From positions 739,501 to 803,500 of the forward strand of contig NZ_JAUMKD010000002.1 in the NCBI RefSeq assembly GCF_030519475.1: 64,000 bases of DNA. The letters run 5' to 3'. Of this stretch, positions 41,597 through 50,197 are shown piece by piece. Position 1 is the first letter of the stretch; every line of letters starts with the position of its first letter. The notes beneath the pieces are model-generated. The model made no database searches, was not told the DNA's origin, and saw only the letters and a list, made by a program, of their open reading frames with translations. The position numbers and the translations under genes were made by a program. This DNA comes from Micromonospora sp. C28SCA-DRY-2 (GTDB lineage Bacteria; Actinomycetota; Actinomycetes; Mycobacteriales; Micromonosporaceae).

Positions 41597-42583
41597 TCAC
41601 CCCAGCCGTACGCGGGGGTCGATGGCCGCGTAGAGCAGGTCGACCAGCACGTTGGCGATTACCACGAAGACCGCCGAGATGAGCACGGTGGCCATGATGG
41701 TGGGCAGGTCGCCGGCCCGCACCGCATCGACAGCGGTCCGCCCCAGCCCCTGGATGCCGAAGGTGGTCTCGGTGATCACCGTGCCGCCCAGCGCCGCCCC
41801 GACGTCCAGGCCGGCGATGGTGACCACCGGGGTGATCGCGGCGCGCAGCGCGTGCCGCCCGTACACCTTCGGTTTCGCCAGGCCCTTCGCCCGCGCGGTG
41901 CGGACGAAGTCCTCGGAGAGCGTCTCCAGCATCTGCGCCCGCGACAGCCGGGCGTAGATCGCGGAGAAGAGGAAGGCCAGCGCGACCCAGGCGAGCACCA
42001 GGCCGCTGGCCCACTTCAGCGGATTGTCGAAGATGGACGTGTAGCTCGGCACGGGCAGCAGGCGCAGGTTGTAGACGAAGACCAGCAGCAGCACCGCGCC
42101 GACGAAGTAGAGCTGGAGCGAGGCGCCGGTCAGCGAGAAGCCGATCGCGGCCCGGTCCAGCCAGGTGCCCCGGCGCAACGCCGAGACCATGCCGAGGCCG
42201 ACCCCGAGCAGCAGCCAGAGGATCGCCGCCGGGATCACGATGCTCAGGGTCACCGGCAGCACCCGGGTGATGGTGTCCAGCACCGCCTCGTTGTTGACGT
42301 ACGACCAGCCCAGACAGGGCGCGTCGCACCTGCCGCCCTGCGCGCTGCCCAGGTCCCGCCCGGTGAAGATGCCCTTCATGTAGCCGGCGTACTGGGTGAC
42401 CAGCGGGTCGCGCAGGCCCAGCTCCTGACGGACCCGCTCCAGCCGCTCGGGGTTGCAGTTCTTCGGGCACATGCCGCTGACCGGGTCGCGGGGCAGCGCG
42501 AAGAACATCAGGAAGGTCAGCACGCTCACCGCGAAGAGGGTGAGCACGGCGGAGAAGAGCCGCTTGATGAGAAAGCGCGCCAT
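41597..42583 (-). CDS. oligopeptide ABC transporter permease (DppB/OppB type)
   Basis: A 328-residue permease with six membrane helices. The N-terminal helix LIKRLFSAVLTLFAVSVLTFLMFF is typical of DppB; the EAA loop that meets the ATPase reads EDFVRTARAKGLAKPKVYGRHALRAAI. The first periplasmic loop carries four cysteines (GMCPKNCN and RCDAPCLG), unusual for the family and able to form disulfides. It lies 10 nt after the DppC gene. Confidence 0.93.
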   Translation of the reverse strand: MARFLIKRLFSAVLTLFAVSVLTFLMFFALPRDPVSGMCPKNCNPERLERVRQELGLRDPLVTQYAGYMKGIFTGRDLGSAQGGRCDAPCLGWSYVNNEAVLDTITRVLPVTLSIVIPAAILWLLLGVGLGMVSALRRGTWLDRAAIGFSLTGASLQLYFVGAVLLLVFVYNLRLLPVPSYTSIFDNPLKWASGLVLAWVALAFLFSAIYARLSRAQMLETLSEDFVRTARAKGLAKPKVYGRHALRAAITPVVTIAGLDVGAALGGTVITETTFGIQGLGRTAVDAVRAGDLPTIMATVLISAVFVVIANVLVDLLYAAIDPRVRLG

Positions 42584-42593
42584 CGGATAACCC

Positions 42594-43604
42594 CTACCGG
42601 GACGACTTCGGGTCGAGCGCGTCGCGCAGCGCGTCGCCGAAGAGGTTGAACGCGAACACGAGCGCGAAGATCGTGATGCCGGGGAAGAAGACGAAGGCCG
42701 GGTCGGTCTGGAGGTAGTCCAGGCTCTGGTAGATCATCCGGCCGAAGCTCGGCGTCTCCTCGGTCAGCCCGACGCCGATGAACGACAGCGCGGCCTCGCT
42801 GGTGATGAACTGCGGCACGGCCAGCGAGAACGACACCAGGATCGGCGCCCAGATGTTCGGCAGCAGTTGCCGGAAGAGCATGTGGGCCAGCCCGGCGCCG
42901 CTGGCCTTGGCGGCCTCCACGAACTCCCGTTCGCGCAGCGCGATCACCTGGCCGCGGACCAGCCGGGCGGTGCCGGTCCAGCCGAAGATCGCGAAGACGG
43001 CGATCAGCACCCCGACGCCGAAGGCCGGGGAGACCGCGTCGCGCTCGCCGTAGAAGCGCAGGGTCAGGGTCGGGGTCAGGGCCAGCGCGATGATCAGGAA
43101 CGGCATGGCCAGGGTGAGGTCGGTGATCCAGTTGATCACCGCGTCCAGCCAGCCGCCGAGGTAGCCGGCGAGCGCGCCGAGCGCGATGCCGATGACCGCC
43201 GTGATCACGGCCGCCGCGAAGGCGATCAGCAGCGAGGTACGCAGGCCGTACACCAGCCGGATGAAGATGTCCCGGCCGAGGTTGGGCTCCAGCCCGAAGA
43301 AGTGGTCCCCGGACACGCCGCCGGCGTAGCCCAGCGGCATGCCGAAGCCGTCCAGCTTGGCCTGGAACTGGTCGCGCGGGCTGATCCCGTAGAGCGCCTC
43401 GATCAGCGGCGCGGCGAGCCCGACCAGCACGAAGAAGACCAGCATCGCCCCGCTGACCATCGCCGTCCGGTCGCGGCGCAGCCGGAGCATCGCGAGCTGG
43501 CCGGGCGAGCGGCCGACGAAGCCCTTCTCCTTCGGCGCGTCGGCACCGCCGCCGCCCGAGTCGATCTCGGCCAGCGCCACGCCCTCCACCGGGGACATGC
43601 TCAT
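42594..43604 (-). CDS. oligopeptide ABC transporter permease (DppC/OppC type)
   Basis: A 336-residue permease. The N-terminal OppC_N helix ([30 protein letters not shown]), [24 protein letters not shown], and the EAA loop [25 protein letters not shown] identify it. Its ATG overlaps the stop of the ATPase gene upstream (ATGA), so it is translationally coupled. It acts with DppB as the membrane channel. Confidence 0.93.
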   Translation of the reverse strand: MSMSPVEGVALAEIDSGGGGADAPKEKGFVGRSPGQLAMLRLRRDRTAMVSGAMLVFFVLVGLAAPLIEALYGISPRDQFQAKLDGFGMPLGYAGGVSGDHFFGLEPNLGRDIFIRLVYGLRTSLLIAFAAAVITAVIGIALGALAGYLGGWLDAVINWITDLTLAMPFLIIALALTPTLTLRFYGERDAVSPAFGVGVLIAVFAIFGWTGTARLVRGQVIALREREFVEAAKASGAGLAHMLFRQLLPNIWAPILVSFSLAVPQFITSEAALSFIGVGLTEETPSFGRMIYQSLDYLQTDPAFVFFPGITIFALVFAFNLFGDALRDALDPKSSR

Positions 43605-44704
43605 CTCGACACCTCCTCGACGCCCGCACCCGTGCCCGCCGGCTCGGCACCCTGGCCCGCCGGCTCGGCACCCCGGCCCGCCGGCGCGGCGGCCGGCTGC
43701 CCGCCCGGGGTGGCCTCGACCGGTCCCCGCTCCGGGAAGTGGCAGGCGGCGGCCTGGTTGCCGCCGTCGCGGGACACCAGCGCCGGCTCCTCGGTGGCGC
43801 AGATGTCCTGCGCCTTCCAGCAGCGGGTGCGGAACCGGCAGCCCGACGGCGGGTCGAGCGGGGTGGGCACGTCACCGGCCAGCCGGATCCGGCCGGCCGG
43901 GCCGAGCTTGGTGACGTCCGGGATCGCCGACAGCAGCGCCCGGGTGTACGGGTGCTGCGGGCGCTCGTAGATGTCGTCCCGGTCACCGATCTCGACGATC
44001 TTGCCGAGGTACATGACGGCGACCCGCTGGCAGAAGTGCCGCACCACCGCCAGGTCGTGCGCGATGAAGACGAACGCCAGGCCGAGGTCGCGTTGCAGGT
44101 CGCGGAGCAGGTTGACCACCTGCGCCTGGATCGACACGTCCAGGGCGGAGACCGGCTCGTCGGCGACGATCAGCTTCGGCCGCAGCGCCAGGGCCCGCGC
44201 GATGCCGATGCGCTGGCGCTGGCCGCCGGAGAACTCGTGCGGGTACCGGTTGTAGTGCTCCGGGTTCAGCCCGACCAGCTCCAGCAGCTCCTGCACCCGG
44301 GCCTTGATCCCGCCCGGCGGGTTGGTCCCGTTGACCTGCAACGGCATCGCCACGATCCGGCCGACCGTGTGCCGGGGGTTCAGCGAGGCGTACGGGTCCT
44401 GGAAGATGATCTGCAGGTCCTGCCGCAGCGGGCGCAGCTCACGCCGGCCGGCGTGGGTGATGTCCCGCCCGGCGAACTCGATGCTCCCCGCGGTGGGCTC
44501 CAGCAGGCGGACCAGCATCCGACCGGTGGTCGTCTTGCCGCAGCCGGACTCCCCCACCAGGCCGAGCGTCTCGCCCGGGCGCACGTCGAAGTCCAGGCCG
44601 TCCACGGCCCGCACCACGCTCCGGTTGCGGAACCCGCTGCGCACCGGGAAGTGCTTGGTCAGGCCGCGCACCCGCAGCAGCGGTTCGACGGTCTCCACAC
44701 TCAT
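43601..44704 (-). CDS. oligopeptide ABC transporter ATP-binding protein (DppF/OppF type)
   Basis: A 367-residue ABC ATPase. Walker [10 protein letters not shown], signature [15 protein letters not shown], Walker [13 protein letters not shown] and the switch His region IAHDLAVV are intact. A C-terminal oligopeptide-transporter domain with CRFRTRC...ATEEP is followed by a Pro/Ala/Glu repeat tail ([19 protein letters not shown]). It overlaps the next ATPase gene by 4 nt on the 5' side (ATGA) and DppC likewise on the 3' side. Confidence 0.94.
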   Translation of the reverse strand: MSVETVEPLLRVRGLTKHFPVRSGFRNRSVVRAVDGLDFDVRPGETLGLVGESGCGKTTTGRMLVRLLEPTAGSIEFAGRDITHAGRRELRPLRQDLQIIFQDPYASLNPRHTVGRIVAMPLQVNGTNPPGGIKARVQELLELVGLNPEHYNRYPHEFSGGQRQRIGIARALALRPKLIVADEPVSALDVSIQAQVVNLLRDLQRDLGLAFVFIAHDLAVVRHFCQRVAVMYLGKIVEIGDRDDIYERPQHPYTRALLSAIPDVTKLGPAGRIRLAGDVPTPLDPPSGCRFRTRCWKAQDICATEEPALVSRDGGNQAAACHFPERGPVEATPGGQPAAAPAGRGAEPAGQGAEPAGTGAGVEEVSR

Positions 44705-45807
44705 CGGGCGACCCCCACGTGCGCGATGTCCTCCGCGTACAACCGGGTCCGGTCGTCGGCGGAGAGGTGGCAGGCGACCAGGTGGCCGTCCTCGCCGGCC
44801 GGCCCCAGCTGCGGCACCTCGGTGCGGGACCGGTCGCCGTTGCGGTCGGCGTACCGGCAGCGCGGGTGGAAGGCGCAGCCGGGCGGCAGGTTGATCAGGC
44901 TGGGCGGGTTGCCCCGGATCGGCACCAGCTCCGCGTCCGCGTCGCCGTGCAGCGACGGCACGCTGGAGAGCAACCCCCAGGTGTACGGGTGCTGCGGCCG
45001 GCGCAGCACCTGCTCGACGCTGCCGCGCTCGACCGCCCGGCCGCCGTACATCACCAGCACGTCGTCGGCGACCTGGCTGACCACGCCGAGATCGTGGGTG
45101 ATCATGATGATCGCGGAGTGGAACTCGGCCTGGAGGTCGGCCAGCAGGTCCAGGATCTGCGCCTGCACGGTGACGTCCAGCGCGGTGGTCGGTTCGTCGG
45201 CGATGAGCAGATCCGGGTCGTTGACCAGCGCCATCGCGATCATCGCGCGCTGGCGCATGCCGCCGGAGAACTCGTGCGGGTACTGGTCGAACCGGCGCGC
45301 CGGCTGCGGGATGCCGACCCGGCCGAGCATGTCCACCGCGCGCTGCCGGGCCTCCCGCTTGCCGGCCCGCGGGTGGTGCACCCGGTACGCCTCGACGATC
45401 TGCTTGCCCACCGTGTAGTACGGGTGCAGCGCGGAGAGCGGGTCCTGGAAGATCATCGCCATGTCCCGGCCGCGCAGCCGGCGTACCTCCGCCTCGGGCA
45501 GGCCGACCAGTTGCCGGCCGCCGACGTGGATCTCCCCGGAGACGGTGGTGCGCTTCGGGTTGTGCAGGCCGAGGATGGCCAGCGAGGTCACGCTCTTGCC
45601 CGAGCCGGACTCGCCGACGATGCCGAGCGTGCGGCCGCGCTCCACCGCGAACGACACCCCGTCGACCGCGCGCACCACGCCGTCCTCGGTGTCGAAGCGC
45701 ACCCGCAGGTCGTCCACCCGCAGGTAGGGCCCGTCGGTACCGCGCTGCTCCGGCACGCTGGGGCGGTCGTCCAGTTGCCCGGACGGCGCCGACTCCGGCA
45801 TGTCCAC
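44701..45807 (-). CDS. oligopeptide ABC transporter ATP-binding protein (DppD/OppD type)
   Basis: A 368-residue ABC ATPase, the first gene of the operon. Walker [10 protein letters not shown], signature [15 protein letters not shown], Walker [13 protein letters not shown] and MITHDLGVV are intact; the C-terminal [13 protein letters not shown] block is typical of OppD/DppD. GTG 45807 is preferred: GGAGG lies 5 nt upstream; ATG 45801 is six bases further in. A good promoter match lies at 45859-45887. Confidence 0.93.
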   Translation of the reverse strand: MDMPESAPSGQLDDRPSVPEQRGTDGPYLRVDDLRVRFDTEDGVVRAVDGVSFAVERGRTLGIVGESGSGKSVTSLAILGLHNPKRTTVSGEIHVGGRQLVGLPEAEVRRLRGRDMAMIFQDPLSALHPYYTVGKQIVEAYRVHHPRAGKREARQRAVDMLGRVGIPQPARRFDQYPHEFSGGMRQRAMIAMALVNDPDLLIADEPTTALDVTVQAQILDLLADLQAEFHSAIIMITHDLGVVSQVADDVLVMYGGRAVERGSVEQVLRRPQHPYTWGLLSSVPSLHGDADAELVPIRGNPPSLINLPPGCAFHPRCRYADRNGDRSRTEVPQLGPAGEDGHLVACHLSADDRTRLYAEDIAHVGVAR

Positions 45808-45858
45808 GACCGCCTCCCTCAGTAGTGAAGAGAACCTACAGCAAATTCCTGAGGGCGA

Positions 45859-45887
45859 AAATAAGCTACAGAGCCGGAGGCTGTCAG
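45859..45887 (-). promoter_or_regulatory. candidate promoter of the oligopeptide transporter operon
   Basis: On the minus strand CTGACA (45882-45887), a 17-nt spacer and TTATTT (45859-45864) in an AT-rich pocket ~50-80 nt before the first gene. Confidence 0.5.
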
Positions 45888-46018
45888 CGGGCCTCAGAGT
45901 AACGAGTCGGCAACGGCTGTGAACAGTCCCCACCAGCACATCCATGGACTCCGCTGCCCGCCACACCGGCGCTCGAATCCACTTGATCGAGTGGTACCTG
46001 CTGGTCGGTCGGCTCGCC

Positions 46019-46024
46019 TAGGGT
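46019..46024 (+). promoter_or_regulatory. -10 box for leaderless tldD
   Basis: TAGGGT, 7 nt before the ATG at 46032. Confidence 0.5.
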
Positions 46025-46031
46025 CGGTCGC

Positions 46032-47468
46032 ATGACCGAGTTCGACGCGGCGACCGCCGCGGTGCAGGCCGCGCTCGACGCGGGAGCCCGGTACGCCGAC
46101 GCCCGGGTGATGCACCGCCGCTACGAGTCGATGTCGGCCCGCAACGGCGAGATCGAGGAGCTGGCCCAGGACGAGAGCATCGGGCTGGGCGTACGCGCGC
46201 TGGTCGGGTCGAGCTGGGGCTTCCACGCCGTACCCGACCTCTCCGACGCCGCGGCCCGCGACGCCGGCCGGCGCGCCGCCCGGACGGCCGCCGCGAGCGC
46301 CCGGGTGCCCGGCCCGGCGGTCGACCTGGTGCCCACCGGAGCGGCCACCGCGAGCTGGGCCTCGCCGTGCACCGTCGACCCGCTCGGCGTCCCGCTGTCC
46401 AGCAAGGGCGACCTGCTGGTGGGCGCGACCCGGACGATGGCCGAGCACGGCGCCGACGTGGCCGAGGGGCTCTACCAGGTCTGGGACACCGCCAAGTGGT
46501 TCGTCTCCAGCGAGGGGCACCGGATCGACCAGCGGATCCGGGAGTGCGGCGGCGGCATCTCCGCCACCTCGATCGGTGACGGCGAGACGCAGCGCCGGTC
46601 CTATCCCAGCTACCGCGGCCAGTACGGCACCAGCGGCTGGGAACTGGTCGACTCGCTCGACCTGGCCGCCCACGCGGCGCGGATCGCCGAGGAGTCCCGG
46701 GCGCTGCTCACCGCGCCGCTCTGCCCGGCCGGCGAGACCGACCTGATCCTCGGCGGTGAGCAACTCGCGTTGCAGATCCACGAGTCGGTCGGGCACGCCA
46801 TCGAGCTGGACCGGATCCTCGGCTGGGAGGCCGCCTTCGCCGGCACCTCCTGGCTCGACCTGGCTCAGCTCGGTTCGCTGCGCTACGGCTCCGACCTGAT
46901 GAACGTGACCATCGACCCGACCATCCCCGGCGCGCTCGGCAGCTTCGGCTACGACGACGAGGGCTCCCCGGCGGTGCGGCGGGACGCGGTGCGCGAGGGG
47001 CGTTGGGTGGGCGTGCTCGCCGGCCGGGACTCGGCCGCCGTCGCCGGCCTGGACTACGGCGGCAGCGTACGGGCCGACGGCTGGGCCCGGCTGCCGATGG
47101 TGCGGATGACCAACGTGGGCCTGGAGCCCGGCCCGCACACCCTGGAGGAGATCATCGCCGCCACCGACGACGGCGTGCTGATGGACGTGAACCGCTCCTG
47201 GTCCATCGACGACAAACGGCTCAACTTCCAGTTCGGCTGCGAGATCGGCTGGGAGGTCAGGAAGGGCCGACGCGGGCGGATGCTGCGCAACCCCACCTAC
47301 ACCGGCATCGGCCCGCTGTTCTGGCGGTCGATGGACATGCTCTCCTCCGAGGTCGTCGCGTGGGGCACGCCGAACTGCGGCAAGGGCCAGCCCGGCCAGA
47401 TCGGGCACACCGGCCACCCGGCCGCGCCGGCCCGCTTCCGCAACGTCCGGGTGGGGGTACGTGCGTGA
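46032..47468 (+). CDS. tldD: TldD-family metalloprotease subunit
   Basis: A 478-residue TldD/PmbA family protein. The active-site zinc motif HExxxH reads HESVGH (LALQIHESVGHAIELD), and GSFGYDDEGSPA and NVGLEPGPHTLEEII are conserved TldD blocks. TldD with TldE cleaves unfolded peptides and matures certain modified peptides (microcin B17 in E. coli). No RiPP precursor is visible next to it. It is followed by tldE; three repeat units separate the two genes exactly inside the GTGA of the stop codon. Confidence 0.92.
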   Translation: MTEFDAATAAVQAALDAGARYADARVMHRRYESMSARNGEIEELAQDESIGLGVRALVGSSWGFHAVPDLSDAAARDAGRRAARTAAASARVPGPAVDLVPTGAATASWASPCTVDPLGVPLSSKGDLLVGATRTMAEHGADVAEGLYQVWDTAKWFVSSEGHRIDQRIRECGGGISATSIGDGETQRRSYPSYRGQYGTSGWELVDSLDLAAHAARIAEESRALLTAPLCPAGETDLILGGEQLALQIHESVGHAIELDRILGWEAAFAGTSWLDLAQLGSLRYGSDLMNVTIDPTIPGALGSFGYDDEGSPAVRRDAVREGRWVGVLAGRDSAAVAGLDYGGSVRADGWARLPMVRMTNVGLEPGPHTLEEIIAATDDGVLMDVNRSWSIDDKRLNFQFGCEIGWEVRKGRRGRMLRNPTYTGIGPLFWRSMDMLSSEVVAWGTPNCGKGQPGQIGHTGHPAAPARFRNVRVGVRA

Positions 47469-47657
47469 GCGCGAGGAATGAGCGAGCGCAGCGAGCGAGT
47501 CCCGCAGTCGCGAACGAAAGGCAACGCGGTGAGCGCGAGGAATGAGCGAGCGCAGCGAGCGAGTCCCGCAGTCGCGAACGAAAGGCAACGCGGTGAGCGC
47601 GAGGAATGAGCGAGCGCAGCGAGCGAGTCCCGCAGTCGCGAACGAAGGGGTCGCAGC
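47465..47657 (+). repeat. junction repeat array, 3 units (64, 64, 65 nt), between tldD and tldE
   Basis: Units at 47465-47528, 47529-47592 and 47593-47657, each starting GTGAGCGCGAGGAATGAGCG. The first two are identical; the third differs only in its last ~15 nt, which provide GAAGGGG as ribosome site for tldE. The first TGA is the tldD stop codon; the array ends directly before the ATGA start of tldE. Confidence 0.9.
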
Positions 47658-49100
47658 ATGACCGCGCCGGAACTGGACCTCGCCGGACAGGTGGTGGAGC
47701 TGGTCCGCCGGCTGGCCGGGCCGGACGCGCAGGCCGAGGCCGTGGTGACCCGTAGCGACCTGGCGCTGACCCGGTTCGCCAACTCGTTCGTCCACCAGAA
47801 CGTCGCCGAGTCGACCGTCGGCGTCCGGCTGCGGCTGCACGTCGACGGCCGGACCGCGGCCGGCAGCGGCAGCCTGGTCACCGCCGACGGGTTGCGCGCG
47901 CTGGTCGAGCGCACCCTGGCCGCCGCCCGGCTCTGCCCACCCGACCCGGGCTGGCCGGGGCTGTCCCCGCCGGCACCGGTGGCGGCCGGCGCCGCCGTCG
48001 ACGAGGCCACCGCGTACGCCGAGCCGGACGAGCGGGCGGCCCGGGTCCGCGCCTTCGTGGACGCGGTGGGCGGCCTCGAAGCGGCCGGGTACTGCCGCAC
48101 GTCGTACCGGTCCGGGGCGTTCGCCAACTCGGCCGGGCACTCGGCCCACGGGCGGACGGCGGAGGCGGCGATGGACGGGATCGCCCGCACCGGTGGCTCG
48201 GACGGGGTGGCACGCCGCTGCGCGGACCGCCTCGCCGATCTCGACGGCGCCGACCTGGGCGCCCGGGCGGCGGCCAAGGCGCGCGCCGCGGCCGAGCCGG
48301 TGGAGCTGCCCCCGGGCCGCTACGAGGTGGTGTTCGAACCGGCCGCCGTCGCCGACCTGCTGCAGAACCTCTCCTGGTTCGGGTTCAACGGCAAGCGGTA
48401 CGCCGAGCGGCAGTCCTTCGCGGAGCCGGGCCGGGCCCAGTTCGACCGCTCGGTGACCCTGGTGGACGATCCGCTGCACGGCTCCGGCCTGCCGTACGAC
48501 CTGGAGGGCACGGCGCGCCGGGAGCTGACCCTGGTGGACGCCGGGGTCACCCGCGCGGTGGCGCACGACCGGCGCAGCGCCGCCGGCGTCGGCGCCAGCT
48601 CCACCGGTCACGCCTCGCCCGGTGGTGCCACCTTCGGCCCGATCCCGCACAACATCCGGCTGCTCGCCCCGTCCGTCGCCGGCGGCGCCCCGGACGGCGG
48701 CACGGTGGCCGGCGGTGGTGCACCGCCCGCGACCAGCGTGGCCGGCCTGGCCGGCGTGGCCGGGGCGGTGGCCGACGCCGACACGGCGGCGCTGGTCGCC
48801 GGGGTGCGCCGCGGGCTGCTGGTCAGCGACCTCTGGTACACCCGGGTGCTGGACCCGAAGAGCCTGGTGGTCACCGGGCTGACCCGCAACGGGGTCTGGC
48901 TGGTCGAGGACGGCGCGGTCACCCGCGCGGTGCGCGACCTGCGCTTCACCGAGTCGTACCCGCGGGCGCTCGGCCCGGGCGCGGTGCTCGGCCTGGGCCG
49001 CCGGGCGGTCCGCCAGCCGGACCGCGTCGACGGGGTCTGGTGGGAGGCCCCGCCGCTGCGGCTGGCGTCCTGGAACTTCACCGGCGGCGCGTCCGGGTGA
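47658..49100 (+). CDS. tldE: TldE/PmbA-family protein, partner of TldD
   Basis: A 480-residue TldE/PmbA homolog without the HExxxH motif, as expected for the non-catalytic partner of the TldD-TldE heterodimer. Family blocks include VTRSDLALTRFANSFVHQNV near the N-terminus, FNGKRYAERQSF, and the C-terminal WYTRVLDPKSLVVTGLTRNGVWLVEDG. ATG 47658 follows GAAGGGG from the last junction repeat. A low-complexity Gly/Ala-rich segment lies in the last third. Confidence 0.9.
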   Translation: MTAPELDLAGQVVELVRRLAGPDAQAEAVVTRSDLALTRFANSFVHQNVAESTVGVRLRLHVDGRTAAGSGSLVTADGLRALVERTLAAARLCPPDPGWPGLSPPAPVAAGAAVDEATAYAEPDERAARVRAFVDAVGGLEAAGYCRTSYRSGAFANSAGHSAHGRTAEAAMDGIARTGGSDGVARRCADRLADLDGADLGARAAAKARAAAEPVELPPGRYEVVFEPAAVADLLQNLSWFGFNGKRYAERQSFAEPGRAQFDRSVTLVDDPLHGSGLPYDLEGTARRELTLVDAGVTRAVAHDRRSAAGVGASSTGHASPGGATFGPIPHNIRLLAPSVAGGAPDGGTVAGGGAPPATSVAGLAGVAGAVADADTAALVAGVRRGLLVSDLWYTRVLDPKSLVVTGLTRNGVWLVEDGAVTRAVRDLRFTESYPRALGPGAVLGLGRRAVRQPDRVDGVWWEAPPLRLASWNFTGGASG

Positions 49101-49138
49101 GCCCGTCCCGACGCGCCGGGCGGCGGGCAGTGAAGTTC

Positions 49139-49166
49139 TTAACATCGCGACATCGATCTTCATACA
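49139..49166 (+). promoter_or_regulatory. candidate promoter of the sdh operon
   Basis: TTAACA (49139-49144), a 16-nt spacer and CATACA (49161-49166) in the 278-bp region before sdh. It would leave a ~205-nt leader. TAACGT (49231-49236) is an alternative -10 box. Confidence 0.35.
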
Positions 49167-49378
49167 GGGCTTTCCACCAGCCAGGACACACGGGACACTG
49201 CCTTGCGCGGACGGCCCGCGGAGATCGGCGTAACGTGTGTCACTTAGCTGCGCCGGTTCGCCCGGCGTGGTCGTTGGTGTGCGCATGACGTGGCAAGCGG
49301 GTGCGGGTTCGCGGTCCGCGTGCCGACCGGAGGAAGATCCGCCCGCCTGTTGCGGGCCCCGTCAGGGAGACGACTCGA

Positions 49379-50185
49379 ATGACATCAACGGCAACGAAGC
49401 CGGGGGGCGTGCGCAGCCGCGCCGCCATCGCGGCGAAGACGTTGCGCACCGACCGCTGGTGGTTCGCCCCACTGATCACCGTCGTCGGCCTCAGCGCCTG
49501 GGTCGCGTACGCGACGGTCCGGGTCTTCATGCACAAGTGGTACTGGGTCGAGGACTACCACTACCTGACCCCGTTCTACTCGCCGTGCGTGACGGACCGG
49601 TGCCTGCCCGAGGCCGCGCACTTCGGACGGTTCCTCCCCGACTGGTGGATCATCCCGGACGCCGCGCTGACCCTGCCGTTCCTGCTGCTGTTCCGGCTCA
49701 CCTGCTACTACTACCGCAAGGCGTACTACCGGTCGTTCTGGCTCTCGCCGCCGGCCTGCGCCGTGCCGGACGGGCACAAGGCGTACAGCGGGGAGACCCG
49801 GTTCCCGCTGCTCGGGCAGAACCTGCACCGCTACTTCTTCTACGCCGCCGCGATCATCTCGCTGATCAACACCTGGGACGCGATCCTGGCCTTCCACTCG
49901 CCGGAGGGCTTCGGGTTCGGGCTGGGCAACATCATCCTGCTCGGCAACGTGGTGATGCTGTGGGCGTACACCATCTCCTGCCACTCCTGCCGGCACATCA
50001 TCGGCGGGCGGCTCAAGCACTTCTCCAAGCACCCGCTGCGCTACCGCGCCTGGACCGGCGTGTCCTGGCTGAACGTCCGGCACATGCAGCTCGCCTGGAT
50101 CACGCTCGGCACCCTGGCGCTGACCGACTTCTACGTGATGGCGGTAGCGGCCGGCTGGTTCAACGACCTGCGGTTCATCAACTAG
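49379..50185 (+). CDS. sdhC: succinate dehydrogenase membrane subunit (Sdh1 type, Rv0249c-like)
   Basis: A 268-residue membrane anchor with about five helices (FAPLITVVGLSAWVAYATV, LTLPFLLLFRLTCYYY, YFFYAAAIISLINTWDAIL, GNVVMLWAYTISC, LAWITLGTLALTDFYVMAVA). Histidines in LHRYFFY, CHSCRHIIGG and RHMQLAW can bind heme. It matches the single fused anchor of the actinobacterial Sdh1 complex. ATG 49379 follows GGGAGA by 8 nt; an upstream in-frame start would add a basic non-conserved stretch. First gene of sdhCAB. Confidence 0.88.
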   Translation: MTSTATKPGGVRSRAAIAAKTLRTDRWWFAPLITVVGLSAWVAYATVRVFMHKWYWVEDYHYLTPFYSPCVTDRCLPEAAHFGRFLPDWWIIPDAALTLPFLLLFRLTCYYYRKAYYRSFWLSPPACAVPDGHKAYSGETRFPLLGQNLHRYFFYAAAIISLINTWDAILAFHSPEGFGFGLGNIILLGNVVMLWAYTISCHSCRHIIGGRLKHFSKHPLRYRAWTGVSWLNVRHMQLAWITLGTLALTDFYVMAVAAGWFNDLRFIN

Positions 50186-50197
50186 AGGGCCCTGGAC

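Noticed and set aside
46032..49100. A RiPP biosynthesis cluster around tldD/tldE
   Set aside because: No precursor peptide, YcaO or radical-SAM gene is nearby; the pair is common as a stand-alone peptidase.
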